DNA from: Pseudomonadota bacterium
Lineage (GTDB): Bacteria > Pseudomonadota > Alphaproteobacteria > UBA2136 > JAPKEQ01
Reading direction: 5' to 3'
Length of the DNA stretch: 64,000 nt
NCBI GenBank assembly: GCA_036141575.1
Contig: JAYZXF010000001.1
Coordinates: 167,660 to 231,659 of the forward strand
The translations under genes and the position numbers were made by a program. Positions 34,237-43,013 of the stretch are shown here, one piece after another. How positions within the stretch are numbered: the first letter of the stretch is position 1; each line of letters opens with the position of its first letter. The notes under the pieces were generated by a model that was not told the origin of the DNA, searched no databases, and saw only the letters and a list, made by a program, of their open reading frames with translations.

Positions 34237-35511
34237 ATGAGTCTATATACAAGCCCACTTAGTAAAGTGGACCCAGATGTCTTTAGCGCAATTGAAGATG
34301 AGTATGAGCGCCAACACTCGCAAATCGAGTTGATTGCCTCAGAAAACATGACATCCCTTGCTGTAATGCAGGCACAAGGTGGCGTGATGACGAATAAATA
34401 CGCCGAAGGCTACCCAGATAAGCGTTACTACGGTGGCTGTGAATATGTGGACGTTGCTGAAAAGCTGGCAATTGAGCGTATTACGGAGCTGTTTGGTTGT
34501 AAGTACGCCAATGTGCAACCACACAGCGGCTCTCAAGCCAACCAAGCGGTATTTAGTGCTGTGATGAAACCGGGAGATTGCTTCCTTGGAATGCGTCTGG
34601 ACCATGGTGGCCACCTGACGCACGGCTCAAAAGTGAACCAGTCGGGTAAATGGTTTGATGCCCATAGCTACGGCCTTGGTGACGATGAGCTTATTGATTA
34701 CGACGCGCTGGAAAAAATGGCGCTTGAGCACAAGCCAAAAGTGATTATTGCTGGCGGAAGTGCTTATTCTCGTACAATTGACTTTAAGCGCTTCCGTGAA
34801 GTGTGTGACAAGGTTGGGGCTGTTCTTATGGTGGATATGGCACACTTTGCTGGCCTTGTTGCTGCAGGTGAGCACCCAAGCCCGTTCCCATACGCAGATG
34901 TTGTAACGTCAACAACGCATAAAACATTACGCGGTCCACGTGGCGGTATTGTGCTGACAAATGACGAAGAGCTTGCCAAAAAGATTAACAGTGCAGTATT
35001 CCCGGGTCTTCAAGGTGGTCCACTTATGCATGTCATCTCTGCAAAGGCTGTTGCATTTAAAGAGGCGTTGGAGCCTTCATTTAAAGCGTACGGTAAGCAG
35101 GTTGTTGCAAATGCAAAGGCCATGGCAGAAGTTCTTGAAAAAGAAGGGCTTCGTATTGTAACTGGCGGTACAGATACGCATCTTATTCTTGTTGATTTAC
35201 GCCCAATGGGTGTAACAGGGAAGGCGGCTGAAGCGGCGCTTGAGCGTGCAGGCCTGACGTGTAACAAGAACTCAATTCCATTTGATACAGAAAGCCCGTT
35301 TGTGACAAGCGGTATTCGTCTTGGCTCTCCAGCCGGCACAACGCGCGGCTTTAAGGAAAAAGAGTTTGAAATGATTGGCCACTGGATTGGTGATGTGCTT
35401 AGGGGATTAAAGCAACACGAGGATGGTGATAAAGAGCTTGAAAACCGTATACGTTTTGAGGTAAAAGAGCTTTGTGATAGATTTCCAATTTATGGAAAAC
35501 CGCTTTCATAA
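34237..35511 (+). CDS. glyA: Serine hydroxymethyltransferase
   Basis: 424-aa PLP enzyme that converts serine and THF to glycine and 5,10-methylene-THF. Diagnostic segments are [29 protein letters not shown] (20 residues), and the PLP lysine in [14 protein letters not shown]. Together with the gcv operon of this window it sets the glycine/one-carbon balance. Next is nrdR after a 175-bp gap, which is a conserved neighbour. Confidence 0.98.
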   Translation: MSLYTSPLSKVDPDVFSAIEDEYERQHSQIELIASENMTSLAVMQAQGGVMTNKYAEGYPDKRYYGGCEYVDVAEKLAIERITELFGCKYANVQPHSGSQANQAVFSAVMKPGDCFLGMRLDHGGHLTHGSKVNQSGKWFDAHSYGLGDDELIDYDALEKMALEHKPKVIIAGGSAYSRTIDFKRFREVCDKVGAVLMVDMAHFAGLVAAGEHPSPFPYADVVTSTTHKTLRGPRGGIVLTNDEELAKKINSAVFPGLQGGPLMHVISAKAVAFKEALEPSFKAYGKQVVANAKAMAEVLEKEGLRIVTGGTDTHLILVDLRPMGVTGKAAEAALERAGLTCNKNSIPFDTESPFVTSGIRLGSPAGTTRGFKEKEFEMIGHWIGDVLRGLKQHEDGDKELENRIRFEVKELCDRFPIYGKPLS

Positions 35512-35686
35512 ACCATTATTGGGGCAATTTTTTGCATTTTTGCCGCCGCTTAAGTCTTAAAGTAGACTCTACGGACACCAAAAAGGCAAAAACTTATCCC
35601 CAAACCAGCAAAGATTGCTTTTAATGATGTATGAATAGGTTTTCGCGCTGAATTAATTTTTAAGAATAAAAACGGAATAAGAACAA

Positions 35687-36133
35687 ATGAAGTGCCCATT
35701 TTGCGGAAGCGAGGCCACGCAGGTTAAAGATTCTCGCCCTTCTGAAGACGGAAAAGTGATTCGTCGTCGTAGGGAGTGTAATGACTGTAACCGCCGCTTT
35801 ACGACCTTTGAGCGCTTTGAAGTTCAACAGGTTATTGTGGTGAAGCGTGATGACCGCCGTGAGCTCTTTGATAGAGACAAGCTGGTACATAGCTTGATGA
35901 TGGCTCTTAGAAAACGCCCTGTAGACCGTGAGCAAGTTTACCGTCTGGTGGGTGAAATTGAGCAGGACTTTATTGAAGAAGGTAAAAGTGAAGTGACATC
36001 CCGTGATATTGGGGATGCGGTGCTTCCAAAGCTAAAAGAGTTGGACTTTGTTGGCTTTGTGCGGTATGCCTCTGTGTATAACTCGTTCAATAATGAACAA
36101 GATTTTAGAAAGATTATGCTTAATGAGTCATGA
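35687..36133 (+). CDS. nrdR: Transcriptional regulator NrdR
   Basis: 148-aa repressor of ribonucleotide reductase genes. The N-terminal zinc ribbon has C3, C6, C31 and C34, with DSRPSEDGKVIRRRREC between, and the ATP-cone domain follows. It senses dATP/ATP. It overlaps nusB by 11 bp. Confidence 0.97.
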   Translation: MKCPFCGSEATQVKDSRPSEDGKVIRRRRECNDCNRRFTTFERFEVQQVIVVKRDDRRELFDRDKLVHSLMMALRKRPVDREQVYRLVGEIEQDFIEEGKSEVTSRDIGDAVLPKLKELDFVGFVRYASVYNSFNNEQDFRKIMLNES

Positions 36134-36674
36134 GACGATGGATCCAGTTCTTGCTGCACTTGAAGGAAGTGTGCATGGCGAGACGTCTGCTAAAGACGAT
36201 CAGTTTCCACCAATTTACACGCCTTTAACAAAGGATACACGTACTGAAGCACGCCTTTGCGCCATTCAGGCTCTATTCCAAGTGTTCCTAATGGAGAAAA
36301 GTAGTGCAGAAGTGCTACGTGAATTTGTGAACTTCCGTATTAAGAAGCAAAATGCTGATAAGAAGCTCTTTAGCGTGCTTTTTGAAGATGCAAACGCCAA
36401 CCTTGAGCGTTACGTGGCGTTGCTTGCAGCTCACCTAACAGAAGGCTGGAGCATGGACCGTATTGGAAACGTGCAAAAAGCAATTCTTGTGTGTGGTCTT
36501 GCAGAACTGTCTTCTCAAGTTGCGACGCCTGTAAAAGCGATTCTTGAGCAGTACGTGACAATTGCTGCGAGCTACGTGGAAGAAGATGAGCATAAGTTTA
36601 TTGCCGCTGTATTGAACACGGCTGCGCGTAAAATTCGTCCAGAAGAATTTGATGGCGAAGAAGCAAAAGCTTAA
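36123..36674 (+). CDS. nusB: Transcription antitermination factor NusB
   Basis: 183-aa NusB-family RNA-binding protein of transcription antitermination. The core matches TEARLCAIQALFQVF near residue 40 and AILVCGLAEL, VKAILEQYVTIAASYV, FIAAVLNTAARKIRPEE at the end. The N-terminus has a 35-residue extension. The start is ATG 36123 (or 36138), overlapping nrdR. Riboflavin genes that often sit between nrdR and nusB in alphaproteobacteria are absent here. Confidence 0.9.
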   Translation: MSHETMDPVLAALEGSVHGETSAKDDQFPPIYTPLTKDTRTEARLCAIQALFQVFLMEKSSAEVLREFVNFRIKKQNADKKLFSVLFEDANANLERYVALLAAHLTEGWSMDRIGNVQKAILVCGLAELSSQVATPVKAILEQYVTIAASYVEEDEHKFIAAVLNTAARKIRPEEFDGEEAKA

Positions 36675-36689
36675 ATAGCCTTATGGAAT

Positions 36690-36718
36690 TAAAAAAGCGA
36701 GCCATGGGCTCGCTTTTT
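36690..36718. terminator. Bidirectional terminator between nusB and the pilin-like genes
   Basis: AGCGAGCC/GGCTCGCT with loop ATG, flanked by runs of A and T, so it can stop both convergent transcripts. Confidence 0.9.
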
Positions 36719-36731
36719 AGTATGTTGCTTC

Positions 36732-37334
36732 TTACATAGAGAAAGCTTGGCTTGCAGCAAACCAGAGATCAACCATGTTGGCATCAGAGTGGTTATTCCA
36801 GCGAAGAATGCCTTCATTTTCAGGTGTGCCTTCAGTGCCGCCATCAAAAATTCTATCTAACTCTATAGCAGTGTTCTCAGAGAAAGGCTGAAGTCTGATC
36901 CAGTAGTTGCATGACGTGATGACAGTGCAAGATGAAGAGGTGCTATCTGTTGGAGATTTGACAAATGTCATAACTGCTCCTGGGGCGTTGAGTAAACTTC
37001 CTGCGTCTTGATGGTCTAGGTAAGGGCCATTCCATAGACCGCGGAAAGAGGCTTGAATAACACTATCATCGAAAAGGGCTGTGACTTCATTTGCTCCATT
37101 AGGAGTTGTTACTGTGCTTGAAAGGTCTTCTTTTAGGTCGTATTGGTAACCATCAATGGCAAGGCCATATTGTCTTAACTCTTCACTCATAGCTCTTGCG
37201 CGCGCAGTAAAATTACTTGAAAAGTAGTAACTACCAGCAAGTACTGATATTGCACCCATAATGGCAAGGGCAATTCTGGCGTCTAGGCCAAACATGGCAC
37301 CTTTTTGCTGGAAGAGTATTTTGTGTAAAGACAT
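36732..37334 (-). CDS. Pilin-like protein, third of three tandem paralogues
   Basis: 200-aa protein. A short basic leader ends in QQKGAMFG, followed by a hydrophobic helix (about 17-42) as in type IV prepilins, then a globular part. It shares with the two upstream genes the motif KGAMFG[LMI]D[AGT]R, W-x-GPY, a C-x5-C-x2-W pair (CTVITSCNYW here) and a C-terminal DGGTEGTPENEG-type loop. The usual F-x3-E start of classical pilins is replaced by A-M-F-G-x-D, so processing by a prepilin peptidase is likely but unproven. Last gene before the terminator. Confidence 0.65.
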   Translation of the reverse strand: MSLHKILFQQKGAMFGLDARIALAIMGAISVLAGSYYFSSNFTARARAMSEELRQYGLAIDGYQYDLKEDLSSTVTTPNGANEVTALFDDSVIQASFRGLWNGPYLDHQDAGSLLNAPGAVMTFVKSPTDSTSSSCTVITSCNYWIRLQPFSENTAIELDRIFDGGTEGTPENEGILRWNNHSDANMVDLWFAASQAFSM

Positions 37335-37348
37335 GAAAAGGATCTTTC

Positions 37349-38011
37349 TTATAAGCCAACAGAGCCGTTATTATTATCAAGTGCACGCTCAGTGAGGTAC
37401 CACAAGTTTACAACGCCAGCAGTTCCTGAGTCGTTCCACTGTAAACGGCCTTCATCTTCTGGGGTTGTTTCCGCAGTTCCATCAATTTTTTCATTTAAAA
37501 TTTCAAGGAGCCTTTCTGGGAGATTGCTGATACGTACCCAGTAATAGCAAGGAGCTGCATTGCTACACACTACTGCATTGTTGACGCCTGTTCCATTTGC
37601 ATGTTTCATAATATTTGTAAATGTTACGCCTGCAACATTGTTTTGTGATCTGTAAAGGCGTGCGCCAGGCTGGATAAACTCATCAATATATGGGCCGTGC
37701 CAATCATTTTGATAGGCAGCGCTCAGCTCGGTATCATCAAAGAGCACGTCTACAGCGTTTTGGTGTCTGGCTGCAAGGCTATCAAGTGAAGCATACAGAT
37801 CGTTTTCAAAATCACTTTGCATAACTTTAATGGCTTCATGCAAAGCTTTGAGCTCACCATGAAGAACAGTTGCTTGTGCATCAATTCTATTAAAGATAAT
37901 ACTTGCTCCTGCAATAACGCTGAGAGAAGCAAAAATAACAAGGGAGATACGCCCATCCATTCCAAACATGGCGCCTTTTTGGCTTAAGAAAAGTTTGGTT
38001 AAGGCTTTCAT
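37349..38011 (-). CDS. Pilin-like protein, second of three tandem paralogues
   Basis: 220 aa; leader SQKGAMFGMDGRI followed by a hydrophobic helix. Shared motifs are DWHGPYIDE, CSNAAPCYYW (C-x5-C-x2-W) and DGTAETTPEDEG. It is slightly longer than its paralogues. Predicted to be an inner-membrane-anchored pilin or pseudopilin subunit. No pilus ATPase, platform or peptidase gene is in the window. Confidence 0.65.
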   Translation of the reverse strand: MKALTKLFLSQKGAMFGMDGRISLVIFASLSVIAGASIIFNRIDAQATVLHGELKALHEAIKVMQSDFENDLYASLDSLAARHQNAVDVLFDDTELSAAYQNDWHGPYIDEFIQPGARLYRSQNNVAGVTFTNIMKHANGTGVNNAVVCSNAAPCYYWVRISNLPERLLEILNEKIDGTAETTPEDEGRLQWNDSGTAGVVNLWYLTERALDNNNGSVGL

Positions 38012-38029
38012 CTCTATCTCCTGGTGTTT

Positions 38030-38632
38030 TTAGTTGTTGGGGCGCTCAAGTACACGGTAGTATAGAGTAACAGGGTCTGAGCTAGAGCTATCAGCACGGA
38101 CTTTTCCTTCTTCATGAGGTGTGCCTTCAGGGGCTGTTCCAAACGATTCATCTACAGCTTCATTTATCATGAGCCATACACCTAAAGGTACATCTGTAAG
38201 GGTCAACCATGCGTGACATTCTGTTGAGCTTGTGCAAGCGCTCATACTGCTATCTGATTGGCCGTAAGTCATAGAAAATTCGCCATAGCTTACGTGTTCG
38301 TTCGTGTAATCTCTGTATTTGTAGTAAGGGCCACCCCAGCGTTTTCTGAACCCAGGAGCGACTTCTGATTGATCCCAAAGAGCCGTTACATCACGTGTGC
38401 CATCAGAACCGCCATTTAAAGTGAACATAATAAATGTACCCATATCAGCTTGGTAAGAGAGGAACGCTTCTTCGTAGTTATTGAGTTCTCGGAGTAGGGC
38501 GCCGTCTCTTGCAACTTGAATACGGCCAATGCTGTAATAACCTGCAATAACACTAATAGCTGCCATAATCCCAAGGCTGAGCCTTGTATCAATACCAAAC
38601 ATGGCACCTTTTTGGTTAAAACGTTTGAACAT
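38030..38632 (-). CDS. Pilin-like protein, first of three tandem paralogues
   Basis: 200 aa; leader FNQKGAMFGIDTRL then a hydrophobic helix to about residue 32. Shared motifs are RWGGPYYKY, CTSSTECHAW and EGTPHEEGK. It starts 3 bp after the bamE stop, so the trio is probably transcribed with bamE. Confidence 0.65.
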   Translation of the reverse strand: MFKRFNQKGAMFGIDTRLSLGIMAAISVIAGYYSIGRIQVARDGALLRELNNYEEAFLSYQADMGTFIMFTLNGGSDGTRDVTALWDQSEVAPGFRKRWGGPYYKYRDYTNEHVSYGEFSMTYGQSDSSMSACTSSTECHAWLTLTDVPLGVWLMINEAVDESFGTAPEGTPHEEGKVRADSSSSDPVTLYYRVLERPNN

Positions 38633-38635
38633 GGT

Positions 38636-39070
38636 TTATAGGTTTCCTAGGCCAACAGTATTGCTGAGCTGCTCAATAAGGCCTAGAGATTGACCTTGAG
38701 TTTCAGTAATTTCACTGTTTGGCGTTAGCTCACGTGTATCTTCTAAAGTACGTTCTACGACGTTCTTAAGCGTACCGTCTTCGGTAAATGTAAGCTTAAG
38801 TGTTTGTCTGTCTAGCATTTGGTTCTTTTTAAATGCTCCCTCTAATCTTGCGCTCGATGTGTAGATCCAAGTATTCTTGTCAAATGGATCAACGGTTGAT
38901 GGGCTTCCGAGTAATTGGAGCACATCATCTTTTCTATGAACGCCTTCCTTCAAATAACTTATGCGTTCCTGCGTTAGAATTTGTCCGTGAGTATGTTTCG
39001 TTGTTGTGCAACCTGACACGAGAATCAGGCTGAGAAAAACTGCAAAAGTGCTTGTGTTTTTGAGGAGCAT
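38636..39070 (-). CDS. bamE: BamE/SmpA-family outer membrane assembly lipoprotein
   Basis: 144-aa lipoprotein with signal peptide and lipobox VSGC (Cys21). The core ISYLKEGVHRKDDVLQLLGSPS and the W-Y-T-S segment match BamE/OmlA. It is part of the Bam complex that inserts beta-barrel proteins. It is divergent from the CBP3-type gene, as in other alphaproteobacteria. AAGGA precedes the ATG. Confidence 0.9.
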   Translation of the reverse strand: MLLKNTSTFAVFLSLILVSGCTTTKHTHGQILTQERISYLKEGVHRKDDVLQLLGSPSTVDPFDKNTWIYTSSARLEGAFKKNQMLDRQTLKLTFTEDGTLKNVVERTLEDTRELTPNSEITETQGQSLGLIEQLSNTVGLGNL

Positions 39071-39172
39071 TATCCATTATTCCTTGTTACTTGCTTGGGG
39101 TGAGTTTACCTCCCCTTTCAGGAAAAGACAATTCATAAGCAGTGCTACAAGCACAAGAAAAAGGAAAAACGC

Positions 39173-39706
39173 ATGGTTCTTACCTATTTTAGACGTTTGA
39201 AGGTTAGAAAATACGCCGCTGAGGCTGATTTTGTCTGTAATGGTATCTTAACGCTTTCTGGGAAAACTTTCCCTTGGGCGTATAGTGAAGAATTTTCTGA
39301 TAAACAGCGCCATCAGGCCCGTTTTGAGGCGATTTCCTTTGTTGCGATTAGCTTTATGACTGCTTTTAAAGAGCAAGCAGGCCTCTGCCAAGCTGTGCAT
39401 GATAAGCTGTTTGACCGCTTTGACATGGCGCTAAGAGAGCAGGGCGTGGGTGATATTGCGATGAGCCACCGTATGAAGAAATATGCTGCTGCATTTGCTG
39501 GTCGTTTAAACCGTTATACAGAGCTGTTAACAGCGGGTGATATTGAGGCGCTGACTGAATCTGTAACAAAAAACGCAGGCTATGAGGCGGAGAAGTCAAA
39601 AGAAGTTTCTGAAACAATGCAGGCTTGGGTGAAAGAATGGTCAGGAATGACATCTGCACGTGACTGGGCTGCTGGATATATCAAACAGGAAAAAATGGCA
39701 TCATGA
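39173..39706 (+). CDS. Ubiquinol-cytochrome c chaperone (CBP3) family protein
   Basis: 177-aa protein with the CBP3-family stretch RFDMALREQGVGDIAMSHRMKK (only part quoted: LREQGVGD near residue 91) and AAAFAGRLNRYTELL. Mitochondrial CBP3 helps assemble cytochrome b of complex III; the bacterial role is presumed similar. AAGGA lies before the ATG, and it overlaps the DUF177 gene by 4 bp. Confidence 0.85.
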   Translation: MVLTYFRRLKVRKYAAEADFVCNGILTLSGKTFPWAYSEEFSDKQRHQARFEAISFVAISFMTAFKEQAGLCQAVHDKLFDRFDMALREQGVGDIAMSHRMKKYAAAFAGRLNRYTELLTAGDIEALTESVTKNAGYEAEKSKEVSETMQAWVKEWSGMTSARDWAAGYIKQEKMAS

Positions 39707-40254
39707 AGGATTACAGAGCAACTTTTTCAAAGAACCCTCTTGCTTTTGATATCGATATTGAAGGTCTTAAAAGTGGTTTGTATCACGTTGAAGGTGAGGC
39801 GGATGAGGCTTCTATTCAGGCATTGAACAAACGTATTGAGAATGCCATGGTACAAGGTCTAAAAGCTGACCTTGATATGAAAAAGAGTTCTAGCCATGTT
39901 GATGTGCAGGGCACTATTAAGTTGAAGATGAAATATTTGTGCTCAGTAACAGGGAAGCCTTTTAAAAGAGCTGAAACTGTTGAGGTGAAAGATGCCATGG
40001 CCATTGATGTAGCTGCTGAAGGTGAAAAAGTCGATGATGTTCTGACTGATACCTTTGATGTGGGTGAGTTTGTAAGCCAGCAAGTACTTTTGAGCATTGA
40101 TGAGTTTGCAGTGCATCCTGATGTACAACGCAGTGAAGGCAATACCGTTTATGCAGATCCGTTAAGTCCTGAAGAGCTTGCAGAAAAGGAAGGTAAAACG
40201 AATCCTTTTCAAGTTTTAGAACAGCTTAAGACGAAAAATGGTGAAAATTCTTAA
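39703..40254 (+). CDS. yceD: DUF177/YceD family protein
   Basis: 183-aa protein of the YceD family, found before rpmF in most bacteria. Visible features are a beta-rich N-terminal domain, LKMKYLCSVTGKPF with a single cysteine where others have a pair, and a C-terminal VDLSEF-like VGEFVSQQVLLSIDEF. In plants and bacteria the family is tied to 23S rRNA accumulation. The start overlaps the previous stop (ATGA). Confidence 0.88.
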   Translation: MKDYRATFSKNPLAFDIDIEGLKSGLYHVEGEADEASIQALNKRIENAMVQGLKADLDMKKSSSHVDVQGTIKLKMKYLCSVTGKPFKRAETVEVKDAMAIDVAAEGEKVDDVLTDTFDVGEFVSQQVLLSIDEFAVHPDVQRSEGNTVYADPLSPEELAEKEGKTNPFQVLEQLKTKNGENS

Positions 40255-40262
40255 ATAAACAC

Positions 40263-40291
40263 TTGCAAAATAGGCCCCGCTATCGTATATA
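40263..40291 (+). promoter_or_regulatory. Promoter of rpmF
   Basis: TTGCAA (40263-40268), 17-bp spacer, TATATA (40286-40291). The start would be near 40298, leaving a leader of about 50 bases. Confidence 0.75.
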
Positions 40292-40313
40292 AGCAGGACT
40301 TAAATAGATTTTT

Positions 40314-40327
40314 GCCGGAATTCCGGC
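40314..40327. repeat. 14-bp perfect palindrome in the rpmF leader
   Basis: GCCGGAATTCCGGC lies in the predicted 5' leader, about 20 bases before the start codon. It could form an RNA hairpin or a DNA operator affecting L32 synthesis. Confidence 0.6.
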
Positions 40328-40347
40328 CCAAATGAAGGACAATTAAA

Positions 40348-40539
40348 ATGGCAGTTCCAAAGAAGAAAATTTCGCAATCTCGTCGTGGCATGCGTCGCTC
40401 ACAGGATGCTTTGAAAGGTACAACTTACCAAGAGTGCCCGGATACTGGTGCCCTTAAGCGTCCTCACCACATTTGCCTTGAGACTGGTTACTACAAAGGT
40501 AAAAAAGTGATCAAAACTAAATCAGACGTAGTTCTGTAA
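40348..40539 (+). CDS. rpmF: 50S ribosomal protein L32
   Basis: 63-aa L32: [20 protein letters not shown] start and the late [15 protein letters not shown]. Only two cysteines are present (C29 and C47 approximately), so this is likely the form without a four-Cys zinc site. AAGGAC precedes the ATG. plsX, which often follows, is missing; fabH comes next. Confidence 0.98.
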   Translation: MAVPKKKISQSRRGMRRSQDALKGTTYQECPDTGALKRPHHICLETGYYKGKKVIKTKSDVVL

Positions 40540-40628
40540 GTTTAGCGATTTCAAAAAATGAGGCGTCTTGACGCCTCATTTTTCTTTCTGCATAGTACAT
40601 TTCTAACAAGTAATGAAAAGTGAGTCTT

Positions 40629-41576
40629 ATGACTGAATCTGTAAGAATTATTGCAACAGGCGCATGCCTCCCAGAAAAAACACTAACAAACGATCAGATC
40701 GCTGAGTTTGTCGATACGTCGCATCAGTGGATTGTGGAGCGTACGGGTATCCATAGCCGTCATCTAGTCGGTGAGAATGAAACTGTGAAGGATATTGCAG
40801 TTGGCGCTGCAAGAGATGTGCTTAAGAATGCAGGCCTTACAGGCGCTGATATTGACGCGGTATTTGTGGCAACATGTGCACCAAACAATGGTTTCCCATC
40901 TGTGGCATCTCATGTGCAGACTGAGTTAGGTATCCACGGCCCAGGTATGGATATTGCGGCAGCTTGTGGTGGGTTCATCTACACAGCCTTTACGGCAGAG
41001 CGCTGGGCGCTTCATCAGAAGTGGAACAAAGTACTTGTGATTGGTGCAGAAACACTGAGCAGCTACATCAACTGGGAAAACCGCGGTACATGTGTGCTCT
41101 TTGGTGATGGGGCCGGTGCTGTGATCCTTGAGCGCCAAGCTGGAAGTGCGAAAGATTCACGCGGTTTTATTGATTTCCATATTGGTGGCACAGGAACAGA
41201 TAAAGAGCTTCTTTACGGGAATAACGTAGATGGTGCTGAAATGAACGGCCGTGAAGTCTTTAAGCATGCGGTACGTGAAATGCAGAACAGTTGCGATACG
41301 CTTTTAAGTCGTAATCACTATGATACAAGTGAGGTGAGTTTTGTTGTCGCGCACCAAGCCAACCAGCGTATTATTGACGCAATTGGTAAGCAAATGAGCC
41401 TGCCTACAGAGAAGATGATTTCAACGATTGCAACGCACGCAAATACGTCGGCGGCCTCAATTCCATTGGCTTTACATACGAGCAATGAGAAAGGTCTCTT
41501 TAAGAATGGTGACCTTATTTTGAGTGCTGCATTTGGTGCTGGTTTTACGTGGGGTGGGGCGCTTTTCCGCTGGTAA
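40629..41576 (+). CDS. fabH: 3-oxoacyl-ACP synthase III
   Basis: 315-aa KASIII that condenses acetyl-CoA with malonyl-ACP to start fatty acid synthesis. The catalytic triad is visible: C113 in AAACGGF, His in VVAHQANQR and Asn in THANTSAAS. RTGIHSRH matches the CoA site. I prefer ATG 40629; GTG 40620 in frame is an alternative. Confidence 0.96.
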   Translation: MTESVRIIATGACLPEKTLTNDQIAEFVDTSHQWIVERTGIHSRHLVGENETVKDIAVGAARDVLKNAGLTGADIDAVFVATCAPNNGFPSVASHVQTELGIHGPGMDIAAACGGFIYTAFTAERWALHQKWNKVLVIGAETLSSYINWENRGTCVLFGDGAGAVILERQAGSAKDSRGFIDFHIGGTGTDKELLYGNNVDGAEMNGREVFKHAVREMQNSCDTLLSRNHYDTSEVSFVVAHQANQRIIDAIGKQMSLPTEKMISTIATHANTSAASIPLALHTSNEKGLFKNGDLILSAAFGAGFTWGGALFRW

Positions 41577-41661
41577 CCTATGGTTGAGCTTGTTGCTGTC
41601 AAGATGTTTTTTGCGAAAAATTTTATCCCGAAAGCTTGACTGAGCCTTGAAAAGCTGAGAA

Positions 41662-41690
41662 TTTACTTTTCAACAGAAAAGTTTTACAAT
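41662..41690 (+). promoter_or_regulatory. Promoter of ihfA
   Basis: TTTACT (41662-41667), 17-bp spacer, TACAAT (41685-41690), about 36 bp before the ihfA start. Confidence 0.55.
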
Positions 41691-41726
41691 AAAATTAATT
41701 CATTAAAAGAAGAATGGAAAAAACAT

Positions 41727-42023
41727 ATGTCTCAAACAGTGACTCGTGCGGATCTTTCTGAAGCTGTCTACCAAGAACTTGGCTTGTCTCGTAAGCAAGC
41801 AGCTCAAATGGTTGAAGATGTGATGGAAGAGGTACTTACAACTCTTGAAAAAGGGGAGACTGTTAAGCTTTCTTCATTCGGAAACTTCTCACTACGTAGC
41901 AAGAACGAGCGTATTGGCCGTAACCCTAAGACTGGTGAGGAAGTTCCGATTACAGCACGTAAAGTTGTTGTGTTTAAGTCTTCTCACGTTCTTAAAGACC
42001 GTGTAAACGGAACACGTAAATGA
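41727..42023 (+). CDS. ihfA: Integration host factor subunit alpha
   Basis: 98-aa HU/IHF-family DNA-bending protein with [20 protein letters not shown], the beta-arm motif with the intercalating proline. Size and position next to a MerR-type gene match IhfA. It overlaps the next gene by 4 bp. Confidence 0.95.
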   Translation: MSQTVTRADLSEAVYQELGLSRKQAAQMVEDVMEEVLTTLEKGETVKLSSFGNFSLRSKNERIGRNPKTGEEVPITARKVVVFKSSHVLKDRVNGTRK

Positions 42024-42421
42024 TTGATAAAACGCCTTTGAACCTTTTCGGAGAGGCTGCTGATTCAGCCTCTTCTGAAAAGTCTCGTAAGGCGTATAGA
42101 ACAATTAGTGAAGCAGCCAAGGAACTTGGTGTTGCAACACACGTTTTAAGATTCTGGGAATCTAAGTTCACTCAAATTCAGCCTATGAAACGTGGTGGCG
42201 GTCGTCGTTACTACGATCAAGACACAATGGCTGTTCTCTTTAAAATTAAAACAATGCTGCATGATGAAGGCTACACAATTAAAGGCCTTCAGACGTTCTT
42301 TGAAAAGGGCGGAACGGCATCTGTAGTATCTGAAGAGCGTGGTGCGCGCACAGATATGGAGAACACGCTACGTGATGTGCTGGCTGAGCTAAAGGATATG
42401 CGAGACGCACTTCATGCGTAA
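42020..42421 (+). CDS. MerR-family transcriptional regulator
   Basis: 133-aa regulator with a MerR winged helix: [20 protein letters not shown] near residues 30-49 and [19 protein letters not shown] following. The effector region is short and lacks conserved cysteines, so it is not an obvious metal sensor. The ihfA-merR pair is conserved in alphaproteobacteria. Target unknown. Confidence 0.92.
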   Translation: MIDKTPLNLFGEAADSASSEKSRKAYRTISEAAKELGVATHVLRFWESKFTQIQPMKRGGGRRYYDQDTMAVLFKIKTMLHDEGYTIKGLQTFFEKGGTASVVSEERGARTDMENTLRDVLAELKDMRDALHA

Positions 42422-43013
42422 TACTTTTAAAATAATTTTGACTGTAGGGGCTTTGAGCCCCTTCGTCTCTTTATGGGCACAAGGTGACTTTATGGAGGGT
42501 GCAGACCCTCTTGGTGCCTTGATGGATGACATTAAAGCCGCTTCGGAGCGCTCACTTGAGCCTGAAAGCACATATGAATCGTCAGTGGTTCGCCCACAGG
42601 TGACAGTGGAAGAGGTGGTAGAGCCTTCAACAACGCGCGCTGTACAAAAACTTGTGCCACAGGTGAAAAAAGAGATGCCAGACTTTGCATCGCTCCCTCG
42701 TCCGCATGGTGAACTCATGGCTGCACGTGTCCGTTTGATTGAGAAGGTTATGGATACCTCTGAGCCTTTCTTTTTGCCGGTAGGTCGACCTGTTGAAAAG
42801 CATGGCATCACATTTTACCTGCGCGGTTGTAAGCGCGCGTACGAGAAAACATCTGTTGGTCGTATTATGAAGGACCGCGCTTTCCTTGATATTGTTGACG
42901 CAGATGGCGCGCATTTCTTTAGTGGATGGACTTATGCAGATGCACCGGGCTTCCATGCGCCTGAGCATCCAAACTACGATATTAGCCTCCTGTCTTGTGA
43001 GGTGGTTTCATGA
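42414..43013 (+). CDS. DUF2155 domain-containing exported protein
   Basis: 199-aa protein with a signal peptide (cleavage near WAQ/GDF, residue 22), an acidic linker, and a C-terminal DUF2155 domain: [20 protein letters not shown] and the hallmark [21 protein letters not shown] followed by a terminal Cys region (quoted in part: [11 protein letters not shown] and EHPNYD). Probably periplasmic, with one disulfide. Function of the family unknown. It overlaps its neighbours by 8 bp and 4 bp. Confidence 0.87.
   Translation: MRNTFKIILTVGALSPFVSLWAQGDFMEGADPLGALMDDIKAASERSLEPESTYESSVVRPQVTVEEVVEPSTTRAVQKLVPQVKKEMPDFASLPRPHGELMAARVRLIEKVMDTSEPFFLPVGRPVEKHGITFYLRGCKRAYEKTSVGRIMKDRAFLDIVDADGAHFFSGWTYADAPGFHAPEHPNYDISLLSCEVVS

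Noticed and set aside
35594..35602. DnaA-box-like TTATCCCCA upstream of nrdR
   Set aside because: Single imperfect copy with no neighbouring boxes or origin genes; not evidence for an origin.
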